DNA of 64,000 nucleotides, taken from contig NZ_CM001023.1 of assembly GCF_000166275.1 (NCBI RefSeq), forward strand, positions 3,165,001 to 3,229,000, given 5' to 3'. The stretch comes from Algoriphagus machipongonensis (GTDB lineage: Bacteria > Bacteroidota > Bacteroidia > Cytophagales > Cyclobacteriaceae). Positions 1-7,623 of the stretch are shown in pieces. The translations under genes were made by a program, and so were the position numbers. Position 1 is the first letter of the stretch. Every line of letters starts with the position of its first letter. The notes beneath the pieces are model-generated. The model did no database searches and had not been told where the DNA came from. It saw nothing but the letters and a program-made list of their open reading frames with translations.

Positions 1-1101
1 GTGGAATTAGGAAGTATTGCCATCAAAGGAGCTTTAGAAAAAGCCAAAGTAGCAAGTTCTGAGGTGCAGGAAGTTTTTATGGGAAATGTCATCTCTGCTA
101 ATTTGGGTCAGGCGCCGGCAAGGCAAGCCTCCATTGGAGCTGGAATAGGATATGATGTTCCTTGCACCACTGTCAATAAAGTTTGTGCTTCAGGAATGAA
201 AGCGGTCATGTTTGGAGCCCAGTCGATTATGCTTGGCATGAACGACGTGGTGGTAGCTGGAGGAATGGAGAGCATGTCCAATGTTCCTTTCTATGTTCCA
301 AAAGCAAGATTTGGTTATAAATATGGAAATGCTGAATTCGTTGATGGATTGGTAAAAGATGGACTCTATGAAGTTTACAATCAATTTCCTATGGGCAATT
401 GTGCAGACAACACGGCTAGGGAAATGAACATCAGCAGAGAAGATCAAGATTCCTATGCTATTCAATCTTACCAGAGATCGGCAGATTCCTGGGCCAAAGG
501 TTATTTCAAAGAAGAAGTAATCCCTGTTGAAATGAAGGGACGTAAAGGGGAAACAATTCTTATCGATGAAGATGAAGAATACAAAAACGTAATGTTTGAT
601 AAAATCCCTTCTTTAAGACCCGTTTTTGAAAAAGAAGGGACTGTTACGGCGGCAAATGCCAGTACCATGAATGATGGAGCATCAGCCCTTATTTTAGTAA
701 GCAAAGAAAAATTAGAAGAGCTTGGATTGAAGCCATTGGCAAAAATCAGAGGCTTTGCTGATGCTGCCAAAGACCCACTTTGGTTTACTACCGCTCCTGC
801 CTTAGCCATCCCAAAAGCATTGAAACATGCAGGAGTATCATCAGATGAAGTAGATTTCTATGAAATCAATGAAGCTTTTTCTGCTGTAGCTATTGCCAAC
901 CAAAAGGAATTGAATCTGGACAATGATAAGGTAAATATCTTCGGTGGTGCTGTGTCATTAGGTCATCCATTAGGTGCTTCAGGTGCTAGAATCATTTCTA
1001 CTCTCAACTCGGTCTTACATCAAAAAAATGGAAAAATAGGTGTAGCCGGCATTTGTAATGGAGGCGGAGGTGCATCAGCTATTGTTATTGAAAAAATGTA
1101 G
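1..1101 (+). CDS. Acetyl-CoA C-acetyltransferase (thiolase), 5'-truncated by the window edge
   Basis: Catalyses reversible condensation of two acetyl-CoA to acetoacetyl-CoA (or thiolysis in beta-oxidation). About 366 residues are visible. The nucleophilic cysteine lies in NKVCASGMKA (near residue 62), and the C-terminal signatures NEAFS, GGAVSLGHPLGASGAR and GICNGGGGASA carry the catalytic His and second Cys. Family members are about 390 residues and begin with a segment like VRTPIGSFGG. That segment is missing, so the GTG at position 1 is an internal Val codon and roughly 25 residues lie upstream of the window. A factor-independent terminator follows closely. Whether it works in degradation or in acetoacetyl-CoA supply cannot be told from this sequence; an HMG-CoA lyase gene lies 13 kb away. 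Confidence 0.93.
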   Translation: MELGSIAIKGALEKAKVASSEVQEVFMGNVISANLGQAPARQASIGAGIGYDVPCTTVNKVCASGMKAVMFGAQSIMLGMNDVVVAGGMESMSNVPFYVPKARFGYKYGNAEFVDGLVKDGLYEVYNQFPMGNCADNTAREMNISREDQDSYAIQSYQRSADSWAKGYFKEEVIPVEMKGRKGETILIDEDEEYKNVMFDKIPSLRPVFEKEGTVTAANASTMNDGASALILVSKEKLEELGLKPLAKIRGFADAAKDPLWFTTAPALAIPKALKHAGVSSDEVDFYEINEAFSAVAIANQKELNLDNDKVNIFGGAVSLGHPLGASGARIISTLNSVLHQKNGKIGVAGICNGGGGASAIVIEKM

Positions 1102-1122
1102 TTTTAGATATATTAAAACATC

Positions 1123-1158
1123 AAATCACTGGGAAGACTTCCAGTGATTTTTGTTTTT
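1123..1158 (+). terminator. Rho-independent terminator after thiolase
   Basis: A perfect 10-bp stem (AAATCACTGG / CCAGTGATTT) with an 8-nt loop is followed by TTGTTTTT. It sits 22 nt after the thiolase stop and separates it from the next gene. Confidence 0.85.
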
Positions 1159-1331
1159 ATACAAAAGCTGAACTTGAAATTGAATCCTAAATCCCCTATT
1201 CTTTATAAGAATAAATATTATAATAAAAGTGCCTGCCTTATTGACAGTAAAACTCCTTCTGGTCCATTTTATGATTTGCCAGTCTATAGGAAAGTATCGA
1301 TATTCCCTTTAAAACAGATAACAACGATTTT

Positions 1332-2414
1332 GTGAAAACCCCTACCCTAGTACTTGTATTTTGCCTGCTGAGTTCTTTTTCTATGGCTCAGGTTACCGTC
1401 AAAACCTATTATGATTTTGAGGAAACACAGGTGAAAGAAGTTTTTACCAAAGTCAATGGTGTTGCAGAAGGGGAAATCAAATTATATGATCCTGAAGGGA
1501 ACCTCATCCAAGTAGGGAATTTAAAAAATGATCAAAAACATGGAGTATTTTATGAATTATCACCGAGAAATGGAGATACTCTTAGAATCACTCCATTCGT
1601 AGAAAATATGCGCTCAGGACCAGGGAAAAGCTATTATCCCAATGGAAAAATCCAACAAGAGCTGACTTACGAGGACAATCAAATTCAAGGATTAGTAGTG
1701 ACCTATTTTGAAAATGGGCAGATTAAAGATCGAACCGTTTTCAAGAACAATAAACCTGACGGCTTGAGTGAAAAGTATTTTGAAACAGGTGAACCGGCTT
1801 CCAAAATCTATTACTCAGAAGGCACTTTGGATGGACCTTACGAAGAATATTACCAAGATGGAACCCCGAAAGTCATCGCAACCTATTCAGATGGGGAATT
1901 AGAAGGAAGGGAAACTGTTTATTTCGAAAATGGGGAAGTTGAAGGGATCAGAGAGTTTAGAAACGGAGAACTTCACGGCATCTACCATCTGAATTACGCC
2001 AGTGGAGAACCTCACAGGAGAGGTGAGTTTAAAAAGGGACTTGCTGAGGGAGAATTATTGGTATACTACGAATCAGGAGAACTGAGAGAAAAAGGCCTAT
2101 TTAAAAAGGGCGTTGCCAAAGCTCCTTATGAAACCTTCTACCCTTCAGGTAAAATAAAATCAAGAACCCTATATGATGAAAAAGGTTATCAATTAAGTGA
2201 AACCACTTATTTTGAAAATGGACAGGTAAACTATGTACTTAAGTATCTCAATGGGGAGATTAATGGAGAAGTAAAGATTTATAGAGAAAACGGTACTTTG
2301 GAAGAAATCCGCAGATATAAAGATGGAGAACTTACAGGAAATCAGGAATTCTTTGATGAAGAAGGAAACCTCGTAAGAACCGAATCTTACGATAATGAAT
2401 TCAAAAATTATTAA
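1332..2414 (+). CDS. Secreted MORN-like repeat protein (YwqK-type repeats)
   Basis: A 360-residue exported protein. A GTG start gives a signal peptide of about 19 residues (KTPTLVLVFCLLSSFSMAQ), and no better ATG precedes it. The mature protein is a run of about a dozen 20-24-residue repeats with the pattern Y(Y/F)xxGxxxxxxxYxxGxxxG, for example YFENGQIKDRTVFKNNKPDG and YYESGELREKGLFKKG. This is the MORN_2 / YwqK-like repeat, which folds as beta-hairpins. Such proteins are common in Bacteroidota, often as periplasmic or surface proteins of unknown role. Databases label some relatives as toxin-antitoxin antitoxins, but no toxin gene is next to this one, so I do not infer that role. It is monocistronic by appearance, with a terminator upstream and a promoter-like box before purC downstream. 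Confidence 0.8.
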   Translation: MKTPTLVLVFCLLSSFSMAQVTVKTYYDFEETQVKEVFTKVNGVAEGEIKLYDPEGNLIQVGNLKNDQKHGVFYELSPRNGDTLRITPFVENMRSGPGKSYYPNGKIQQELTYEDNQIQGLVVTYFENGQIKDRTVFKNNKPDGLSEKYFETGEPASKIYYSEGTLDGPYEEYYQDGTPKVIATYSDGELEGRETVYFENGEVEGIREFRNGELHGIYHLNYASGEPHRRGEFKKGLAEGELLVYYESGELREKGLFKKGVAKAPYETFYPSGKIKSRTLYDEKGYQLSETTYFENGQVNYVLKYLNGEINGEVKIYRENGTLEEIRRYKDGELTGNQEFFDEEGNLVRTESYDNEFKNY

Positions 2415-2453
2415 ATATTAGAATCGCGAAGCTTAGAAAGGAAAAGCTTTTTC

Positions 2454-2461
2454 TATTTTTG
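2454..2461 (+). promoter_or_regulatory. Candidate -7 box for purC
   Basis: TATTTTTG matches the Bacteroidota -7 consensus TAnnTTTG, 16 nt before the purC ATG. No clear TTG -33 element is seen at the usual distance. Confidence 0.5.
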
Positions 2462-2477
2462 CGAAAACTGTTTAAGC

Positions 2478-3416
2478 ATGAGTAAAGCCATAAAAGAAAC
2501 CCATTATCAATTCCCTGGTCAAGTAGGGTTTTATAAAGGAAAAGTACGAGACGTCTATATATTTGAAAAAGAGCTAGTTGTAGTCGCTTCAGACAGAATC
2601 TCAGCCTTTGACGTAGTTTTACCTAAACCTATTCCATTTAAAGGGCAGGTTTTAAACCAGATTGCTGCAAAATTTCTTGAAGCAACCTCTGATATTGTCC
2701 CTAACTGGGTTTCAGCTACTCCAGACCCTAACGTAACGATTGGTAAAAAATGTGAACCATTCAAAGTAGAAATGGTCATTCGTGGTTATATGGCTGGACA
2801 TGCCGCCAGAGAATATAAAGCAGGAAAGAGAATATTATGTGGAGTGGAACTTCCTGAGCATATGAGGGAAAATGACCCTTTTCCTGAGCCAATAATAACT
2901 CCGACCACCAAAGCTTCAGAAGGACATGACGAAGATATCTCTAAAGAGGCCATTTTGTCAGAAGGAATAGTAAGTCCTGAAGATTATGCTGTGTTGGAAA
3001 AATATACTAGAGCCCTATTCAAAAGAGGTCAAGAAATGGCTTCAGAGATGGGTTTGATCTTGGTAGACACTAAATATGAATTCGGTAAATTCGGGGACGA
3101 GATATTCTTAATTGATGAAATTCATACACCTGATTCCTCTCGCTATTTCTACGCAGATGGATATGAGGAAAATCAGGCAAAAGGTCTTCCTCAAAAACAA
3201 CTTTCAAAAGAATTTGTAAGGCAATGGCTGATATCGAATGGCTTTCAAGGGAAAGAAGGTCAATCAGTGCCTGAAATGACAGACGAAATTGTAGAAAGCA
3301 TCTCAGATCGTTATATTGAGCTTTTCGAAAAAATCACCGGTCAAAAATTTGAAAAAGCGGATACATCCCAAATTAATAGTCGAATAGAAAAAGTAATCCT
3401 TACCCATTTGGGTTAA
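2478..3416 (+). CDS. purC: Phosphoribosylaminoimidazole-succinocarboxamide synthase
   Basis: SAICAR synthase of de novo purine synthesis: joins CAIR and L-aspartate with ATP hydrolysis, in the cytoplasm. The 312-residue length fits the longer SAICAR synthase class. The N-terminal nucleotide-binding segment [11 protein letters not shown], the RISAFD motif, [17 protein letters not shown], and the aspartate/metal region LVDTKYEFG...[14 protein letters not shown] are all intact. The ATG at 2478 follows a TAnnTTTG box at an appropriate distance. A STAS gene follows after only 13 nt, so the two may be co-transcribed, although they share no obvious pathway. No other purine genes are in the window. 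Confidence 0.96.
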   Translation: MSKAIKETHYQFPGQVGFYKGKVRDVYIFEKELVVVASDRISAFDVVLPKPIPFKGQVLNQIAAKFLEATSDIVPNWVSATPDPNVTIGKKCEPFKVEMVIRGYMAGHAAREYKAGKRILCGVELPEHMRENDPFPEPIITPTTKASEGHDEDISKEAILSEGIVSPEDYAVLEKYTRALFKRGQEMASEMGLILVDTKYEFGKFGDEIFLIDEIHTPDSSRYFYADGYEENQAKGLPQKQLSKEFVRQWLISNGFQGKEGQSVPEMTDEIVESISDRYIELFEKITGQKFEKADTSQINSRIEKVILTHLG

Positions 3417-3429
3417 TCCAAAAAACGCT

Positions 3430-3810
3430 ATGAAATACTCAATAGATAAAAAAGAACAATACGTGGTTTTTTCTCCTTTGGAAGAAAAAATCGATTCAAT
3501 CATTGCCCCAGCTTTAAAATCAGAGATTTTAACAATACAGGCTGAAGGTTACCCACACATGGTACTTGACCTTAAAGAGGTTAAATATGTAGATTCCAGT
3601 GGATTAAGCGCACTTCTTGTTGGAGATCGCGAATTCAGTAAAACTGGAGGGATTTTTATTCTTTCAGGGGTTCAGGATCATGTCATGAAGCTTTTAAAAA
3701 TCTCTATGTTGGATAAAAAGCTGAATTTGGTAGCCTCTTTAGAAGAAGCTGCTGAAGCTATCTTTATGTATGAAATTGAAAGTGGTGAAGAAGAAGAGGA
3801 GGAGGATTGA
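3430..3810 (+). CDS. STAS-domain protein (anti-sigma factor antagonist-like)
   Basis: A 126-residue cytoplasmic single STAS domain. The core contains LDLKEVKYVDSSGLSALL (around residues 46-63), where the serine after Asp is the usual phosphorylation site in SpoIIAA-type antagonists. The last 15 residues are almost all acidic (EIESGEEEEEED), which is not part of the fold. In other bacteria such proteins bind anti-sigma kinases in partner-switching pathways. No RsbW-like kinase or PP2C phosphatase is nearby, so the partner is unknown. Its stop overlaps the start of the RNase Z gene by four bases, a sign of translational coupling. Promoter: probably shared with purC. Confidence 0.85.
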   Translation: MKYSIDKKEQYVVFSPLEEKIDSIIAPALKSEILTIQAEGYPHMVLDLKEVKYVDSSGLSALLVGDREFSKTGGIFILSGVQDHVMKLLKISMLDKKLNLVASLEEAAEAIFMYEIESGEEEEEED

Positions 3811-4727
3811 GTCCGGACTTTGAAGTCACCATTTTAGGGAATACCTCTTCCATACCAGTCCATGGAAGAAACCACACCTCTCAAGTAATCCGTTTTGGCC
3901 AGGAGCTTTTGCTCCTGGACTGCGGAGAGGGAACTCAAATCCAATTGCGAAGGTATAAAGTGAAACCTTCCAAGATTTCTAATATTTTTATTAGCCACTT
4001 ACACGGCGATCATTATTTAGGCTTAGTAGGACTTCTATCTTCATTTAACTTAGCCAAGAGAACCAAAGCTCTTACCATCTATGGTCCCCAAGGCCTTGAT
4101 GAAATTATTACTACAAATTTTCGCTGGAGCAATACAAAGCTATCCTATCCATTAAACTTTGTTCAGACTAATACCCAAGGTCTAAACTTGCTCTTTGAAG
4201 AGCCTAAATTTCAGGTTTTTAGTTTCCCTCTGAAGCACCGACTACCTACCACTGGGTTTTTAATCTCAGAAAAACCAGGATATAGAAACCTTATAAAAGA
4301 AAAAATCCAGGGTCAGTCTTTATCAATCGAAGCGATTAAATCACTGAGAGAAGGGATGGATTATCAGGATGAAAATGGTAAATGGTTTAAAGTAGACGAC
4401 TTTGCTTACCCTCTCCCAACCCTAAGAAAATACGCTTTCTGTTCTGATACGATTTTTGACCCAAGTATTAGCACTTATATAGAAAATGTTGATCTCCTTT
4501 ATCATGAATCGACATTTACGAATGATGATAAAGCCCGTGCCGGAGAAACATTCCATAGTACTGGCGAACAAGCAGCTCAAATCGCTACCATGTCAGGTGC
4601 TAAAAAGCTCTTATTGGGTCATTTTTCTTCCCGGTACAAAGATTTAAGTCAAATGTTGGAGGAGGCAAAAACAGTATTTCCAAACAGTATTCTTAGTGAA
4701 GAAGGAGAAACCTATCCTATATTGTAG
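3807..4727 (+). CDS. rnz: Ribonuclease Z (tRNA 3'-endonuclease)
   Basis: Removes the 3' trailer from tRNA precursors; a metallo-beta-lactamase fold nuclease binding two zinc ions. The 306 residues match the short-form RNase Z (about 305). Metal-binding motif HLHGDHYLG near residue 63, the later His in FPLKHRLPTTG (the exosite/GT region), the Asp in FCSDTIFD, and the C-terminal HSTGEQAA and LLGHFSSRY motifs are present. The start is a TTG that overlaps the upstream TGA (TTGA), preceded directly by a GAGGAGGA run that could act as a ribosome binding site but is also coding sequence. No ATG occurs before the conserved N-terminal strand VTILGNTSSIP, so TTG is the best start. Confidence 0.93.
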   Translation: MSPDFEVTILGNTSSIPVHGRNHTSQVIRFGQELLLLDCGEGTQIQLRRYKVKPSKISNIFISHLHGDHYLGLVGLLSSFNLAKRTKALTIYGPQGLDEIITTNFRWSNTKLSYPLNFVQTNTQGLNLLFEEPKFQVFSFPLKHRLPTTGFLISEKPGYRNLIKEKIQGQSLSIEAIKSLREGMDYQDENGKWFKVDDFAYPLPTLRKYAFCSDTIFDPSISTYIENVDLLYHESTFTNDDKARAGETFHSTGEQAAQIATMSGAKKLLLGHFSSRYKDLSQMLEEAKTVFPNSILSEEGETYPIL

Positions 4728-4729
4728 CT

Positions 4730-5524
4730 ATGCTAAACAAATCTCAAAGTTCACGAAAAACCAATCTCTTTATTTTTTTAGGAGCCATCTTTTTGACCAA
4801 TGCGATTCTTGCTGAGATCATAGGGGTTAAAATATTCTCTGGAGAAAAATCATTGGGATTTGAGCCTGTCAATTGGAATTTTTTCGGAGAGTTTGTTTTG
4901 GACTTCAATCTTACCGCCGGCGCCATTCTTTGGCCTGTGGTTTTTATCACTACAGATATTATCAATGAGTATTTTGGAAAAAAAGGGGTTAGGAAAATCA
5001 GTCTTTTGACAGCAGGAATGATCGCTTATATCTTTCTTGTTATCAGTGTAGTAACCAGATTAGTCCCTGCTGATTTTTGGTTGGACGTCAATGCTTCCAG
5101 TCCCTCTGGTGATGATTTCAATATAGATTATGCTTTCAACACGATATTTAGGCAAGGTGGTGGAATTATCATTGGATCTTTGACAGCCTTTCTTTTAGGG
5201 CAATTAGTTGACGTTTTTGTCTTCCAAAAACTTCGTAGCATCACCGGTGAAAAAATGATCTGGCTTAGAGCTACAGGATCTACTCTAGTCTCTCAGTTTA
5301 TCGATTCATTTGTAGTTTTAGGAATCGCTTTTTATGTTTTCGGAAATTGGAGTTTAAGCCAAATAATCGCAGTGGGCATCATGAATTACATCTATAAATT
5401 CGTAGTTGCTGTGGGCCTTACTCCTCTTCTTTACCTAGGACATGGGATCATCGATAGGTACTTGGGGAAAGAGCTTTCGGAGGAAATGATCAACGAAGCA
5501 ACCAAAGACAAGTCTTTCATTTAA
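4730..5524 (+). CDS. Queuosine precursor transporter (YhhQ/DUF165 family)
   Basis: A 264-residue inner-membrane protein with about six hydrophobic spans, for example LFIFLGAIFLTNAILAEIIG near the N-terminus and IIIGSLTAFLLGQLVDVFVF in the middle. The family signature region includes FITTDIINEYFGKKGVRK and the later RATGSTLVSQFIDSFVVLG. YhhQ-type proteins import preQ0/preQ1 for queuosine modification of tRNA. It begins 2 nt after the rnz stop, so it belongs to the same transcript. Both act in tRNA maturation, which fits the pairing. It is slightly longer than the E. coli protein because of an extra polar loop around residues 119-133. Confidence 0.88.
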   Translation: MLNKSQSSRKTNLFIFLGAIFLTNAILAEIIGVKIFSGEKSLGFEPVNWNFFGEFVLDFNLTAGAILWPVVFITTDIINEYFGKKGVRKISLLTAGMIAYIFLVISVVTRLVPADFWLDVNASSPSGDDFNIDYAFNTIFRQGGGIIIGSLTAFLLGQLVDVFVFQKLRSITGEKMIWLRATGSTLVSQFIDSFVVLGIAFYVFGNWSLSQIIAVGIMNYIYKFVVAVGLTPLLYLGHGIIDRYLGKELSEEMINEATKDKSFI

Positions 5525-5591
5525 AAACCAAATATATTTTGCCTACAAGACTTGATTCAAAGGTGGATTTATAGAAACTTTTGAATTTCTA

Positions 5592-5622
5592 TTGGTTTTC
5601 AAAATATATTATCTTACATTTG
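5592..5622 (+). promoter_or_regulatory. Promoter of the DEAD-box helicase gene
   Basis: TTG (5592-5594), 20 nt, then TACATTTG (5615-5622) is a full match to the Bacteroidota TTG-N17-23-TAnnTTTG promoter. The expected start site near 5629 leaves an untranslated leader of about 100 nt. Confidence 0.75.
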
Positions 5623-5703
5623 CACCGTCAATAAGACGCATAATAATTTTTCTGAGCCGTGAAATCCTTACTGTCGCTTGTCTGGGATATTCAATAGGAG
5701 TAC

Positions 5704-5754
5704 ATGGCAAGAAAAGTAAGGAAACATCATGGAAAATACACTCAAGTTCTCTGA
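5704..5754 (+). CDS. Possible 16-codon upstream ORF overlapping the helicase start
   Basis: ATG to TGA encodes MARKVRKHHGKYTQVL, a very basic peptide. GGAG lies directly upstream (5697-5700), 3 nt from the ATG. It starts within the helicase leader and runs in a different frame past the helicase ATG at 5729. It may be chance; the only hints of function are the GGAG, the long leader and the overlap with the main start. Confidence 0.2.
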   Translation: MARKVRKHHGKYTQVL

Positions 5755-7471
5755 CTTGGGAATTTCATCAGAAATTCTTAAGTCTGTGGAAGAGATGGGC
5801 TATACCCAACCTTCCCAAATTCAATCTCAAGCAATTCCTTTCGTACTAGACGGTAGAGATGTCATCGGACAAGCTCAAACTGGTACAGGTAAAACTGCTG
5901 CTTTCGGAATCCCTATCATTGATTTGGTAGATCCAGATTTCAATAAAGTTCAGGCAGTTATTCTTTGTCCTACCAGAGAACTAGCAGTTCAGGTAGAGGG
6001 CGAAATTCAAAAGCTTGCAAAATATCACAGAAAAATCAACTCTGTTGCCATCTATGGTGGTGAATCTATTGATAGACAAATCAGAGTTTTAAGAAAAGGT
6101 GTTCAGATTGTTGTAGGTACTCCTGGTCGAGTTCAAGATCACATCAATAGAGGAACATTGAAACTGGAAAACACTGGTATCATCGTGCTTGATGAAGCGG
6201 ATGAAATGCTAGATATGGGTTTCAGAGACGATATTGAAGCTATTTTGCAGGAAATGCCTGAGAAAAGACAAACAGTCTTCTTTTCTGCTACGATGGCAAA
6301 GCCAATATTGGACTTGACTCGTAAGTATCAAAACAATCCTGAAATCATTAAAGTTGCTAAGAAAGAGCTTACTGTAGACAGAATCGAACAGGTTTTCTAC
6401 GAAGTGAAACCTTCTTTGAAGCTGGAATTGATGGCGCGTTTAATGAATGTCAACAATTATGCATTGAGCGTTGTATTTTGTAATACAAAGAGAATGACTG
6501 ATGAAGCTACAGAAGCTTTGGGTTCAAGAGGAATCCTTGCAGAAGCTCTTCACGGTGATTTATCTCAAGCACAGCGTGATAAAGTAATGAACAAATTCCG
6601 TAAAGGACTTTGTACAGTCTTGGTTGCTACAGACGTAGCAGCAAGAGGAATTGACGTTGACAACGTAGAAGCTGTATTCAACTTTGACCTTCCTTTAGAC
6701 GATGAGTCTTATGTACACAGAATCGGAAGAACTGGACGTGCAGGTAAGTCAGGAAAAGCAATCAACTTTGTTACAGGAAGAAGAGATTTCGGTAAAATCA
6801 GAGATTTAGAGCGTTTCACAAAGGCGAGTATCGCAAAAATGGACCCTCCTTCTGTTTCTGACTTAATCGAATTGAAGAAAGCTCAGTTTGTGAAAGACGT
6901 TCACACAGTAATCAGCAAAGAAGAGGACAACCAAATTTTTGAAGAAACTGTAGGGCAACTTCTAACGGAAGGACTTTCTATCGAGCAAATCGCTTTAGGT
7001 TTGATGAAGCTTCAAATGGGAGATGCAGTGAAGGAAATGAGAGATCAAGACTTTAGCTTAAGCTCTTATGGTAATGATAGAAGAAGAGAAGGTGGAAGAA
7101 ACGAGCGATTCGGACGAGGAGAAAGAGGCGAGAGAGGTCGAGGAGAAAGAGGAGAACGAGGTGGAAGACGTGAAGGCGGAAGACGCGAAGGTGGAAGAAG
7201 TGAAGGAGGAAGAAGAGAGCGCGTTCGTGAAGCTAACATGGAAAGATTATTCATCAACTTGGGTAGAAAAGACAGGATCCGTCCAAACGATATAGTAGGT
7301 GCTATTGCTGGTGAAGCAGGTGTACCTGGAAGATCAATCGGAGGAATCGATATTTATGACAACTTCTCTTTTGTGGATGTTCCTCAAAAAGATGCTGCTC
7401 ACGTGATCCAAGTCATGAAATCAAATACGATAAAAGGAAAATCCGTTAACATGGAGATTTCAAAAGGTTAA
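5729..7471 (+). CDS. DEAD-box ATP-dependent RNA helicase with RGG-rich linker and DbpA-type RNA-binding domain
   Basis: A 580-residue cytoplasmic RNA helicase of the CsdA/DeaD type, expected to act in ribosome assembly, RNA turnover and cold adaptation. The N-terminal RecA lobe has the Q motif (GYTQPSQIQSQAIP), Walker A AQTGTGKT near 50, DEAD near 155 and SAT near 187. The C-terminal lobe has ARGID and HRIGRTGRAG near 330-340. Residues about 449-500 are a low-complexity, Arg/Gly/Glu-rich linker with repeats such as GGRREGGRREGGRSE. Residues about 500-577 form a DbpA-like RRM (LFINLGRKDRIRPNDIVGAI). The ATG at 5729 has AAGGA 6 nt upstream and is preceded by a leader of about 100 nt. A strong terminator follows. 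Confidence 0.94.
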   Translation: MENTLKFSDLGISSEILKSVEEMGYTQPSQIQSQAIPFVLDGRDVIGQAQTGTGKTAAFGIPIIDLVDPDFNKVQAVILCPTRELAVQVEGEIQKLAKYHRKINSVAIYGGESIDRQIRVLRKGVQIVVGTPGRVQDHINRGTLKLENTGIIVLDEADEMLDMGFRDDIEAILQEMPEKRQTVFFSATMAKPILDLTRKYQNNPEIIKVAKKELTVDRIEQVFYEVKPSLKLELMARLMNVNNYALSVVFCNTKRMTDEATEALGSRGILAEALHGDLSQAQRDKVMNKFRKGLCTVLVATDVAARGIDVDNVEAVFNFDLPLDDESYVHRIGRTGRAGKSGKAINFVTGRRDFGKIRDLERFTKASIAKMDPPSVSDLIELKKAQFVKDVHTVISKEEDNQIFEETVGQLLTEGLSIEQIALGLMKLQMGDAVKEMRDQDFSLSSYGNDRRREGGRNERFGRGERGERGRGERGERGGRREGGRREGGRSEGGRRERVREANMERLFINLGRKDRIRPNDIVGAIAGEAGVPGRSIGGIDIYDNFSFVDVPQKDAAHVIQVMKSNTIKGKSVNMEISKG

Positions 7472-7498
7472 TTAGATTATAAGGTTAATTAGGTTTTT

Positions 7499-7532
7499 AA
7501 AGCACACTTCTGATTTGAAGTGTGCTTTTTTT
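7499..7532 (+). terminator. Rho-independent terminator of the helicase gene
   Basis: A perfect 12-bp stem AAAGCACACTTC / GAAGTGTGCTTT with loop TGATTT, followed by T residues. Confidence 0.9.
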
Positions 7533-7554
7533 GTTACTCCTCCCCCCTATACTG

Positions 7555-7588
7555 AAAAGAGTTCAAATCGTTAAACTTGAACTCTTTT
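7555..7588 (-). terminator. Terminator of the ABC permease gene
   Basis: A perfect 12-bp inverted repeat AAAAGAGTTCAA / TTGAACTCTTTT with a 10-nt loop lies 36 nt beyond the permease stop, in the gap between convergent genes. T-runs in the arm fit a minus-strand terminator; it may also back up the helicase terminator. Confidence 0.65.
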
Positions 7589-7623
7589 ACCTCATTTTTT
7601 CAAAAAGAAATGTTGATTAAAGC

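Noticed and set aside
1144..1335. Small plus-strand ORF of 63 codons
   Set aside because: It begins in the thiolase terminator tail, has no recognisable composition and overlaps the start of the MORN-like gene.
1332..2414. MORN-like protein as an antitoxin
   Set aside because: No toxin-like gene is adjacent, and the protein has an export signal.
7075..7225. Short tandem DNA repeats resembling a CRISPR-like array
   Set aside because: They are in-frame coding repeats of GGRRE-type residues, of variable spacing and no unique spacers.
7066..7257. Antisense ORF rich in Pro, Leu, Arg and Ser
   Set aside because: It is the mirror of the Arg/Gly-rich linker codons of the helicase; composition is a by-product of that repeat.
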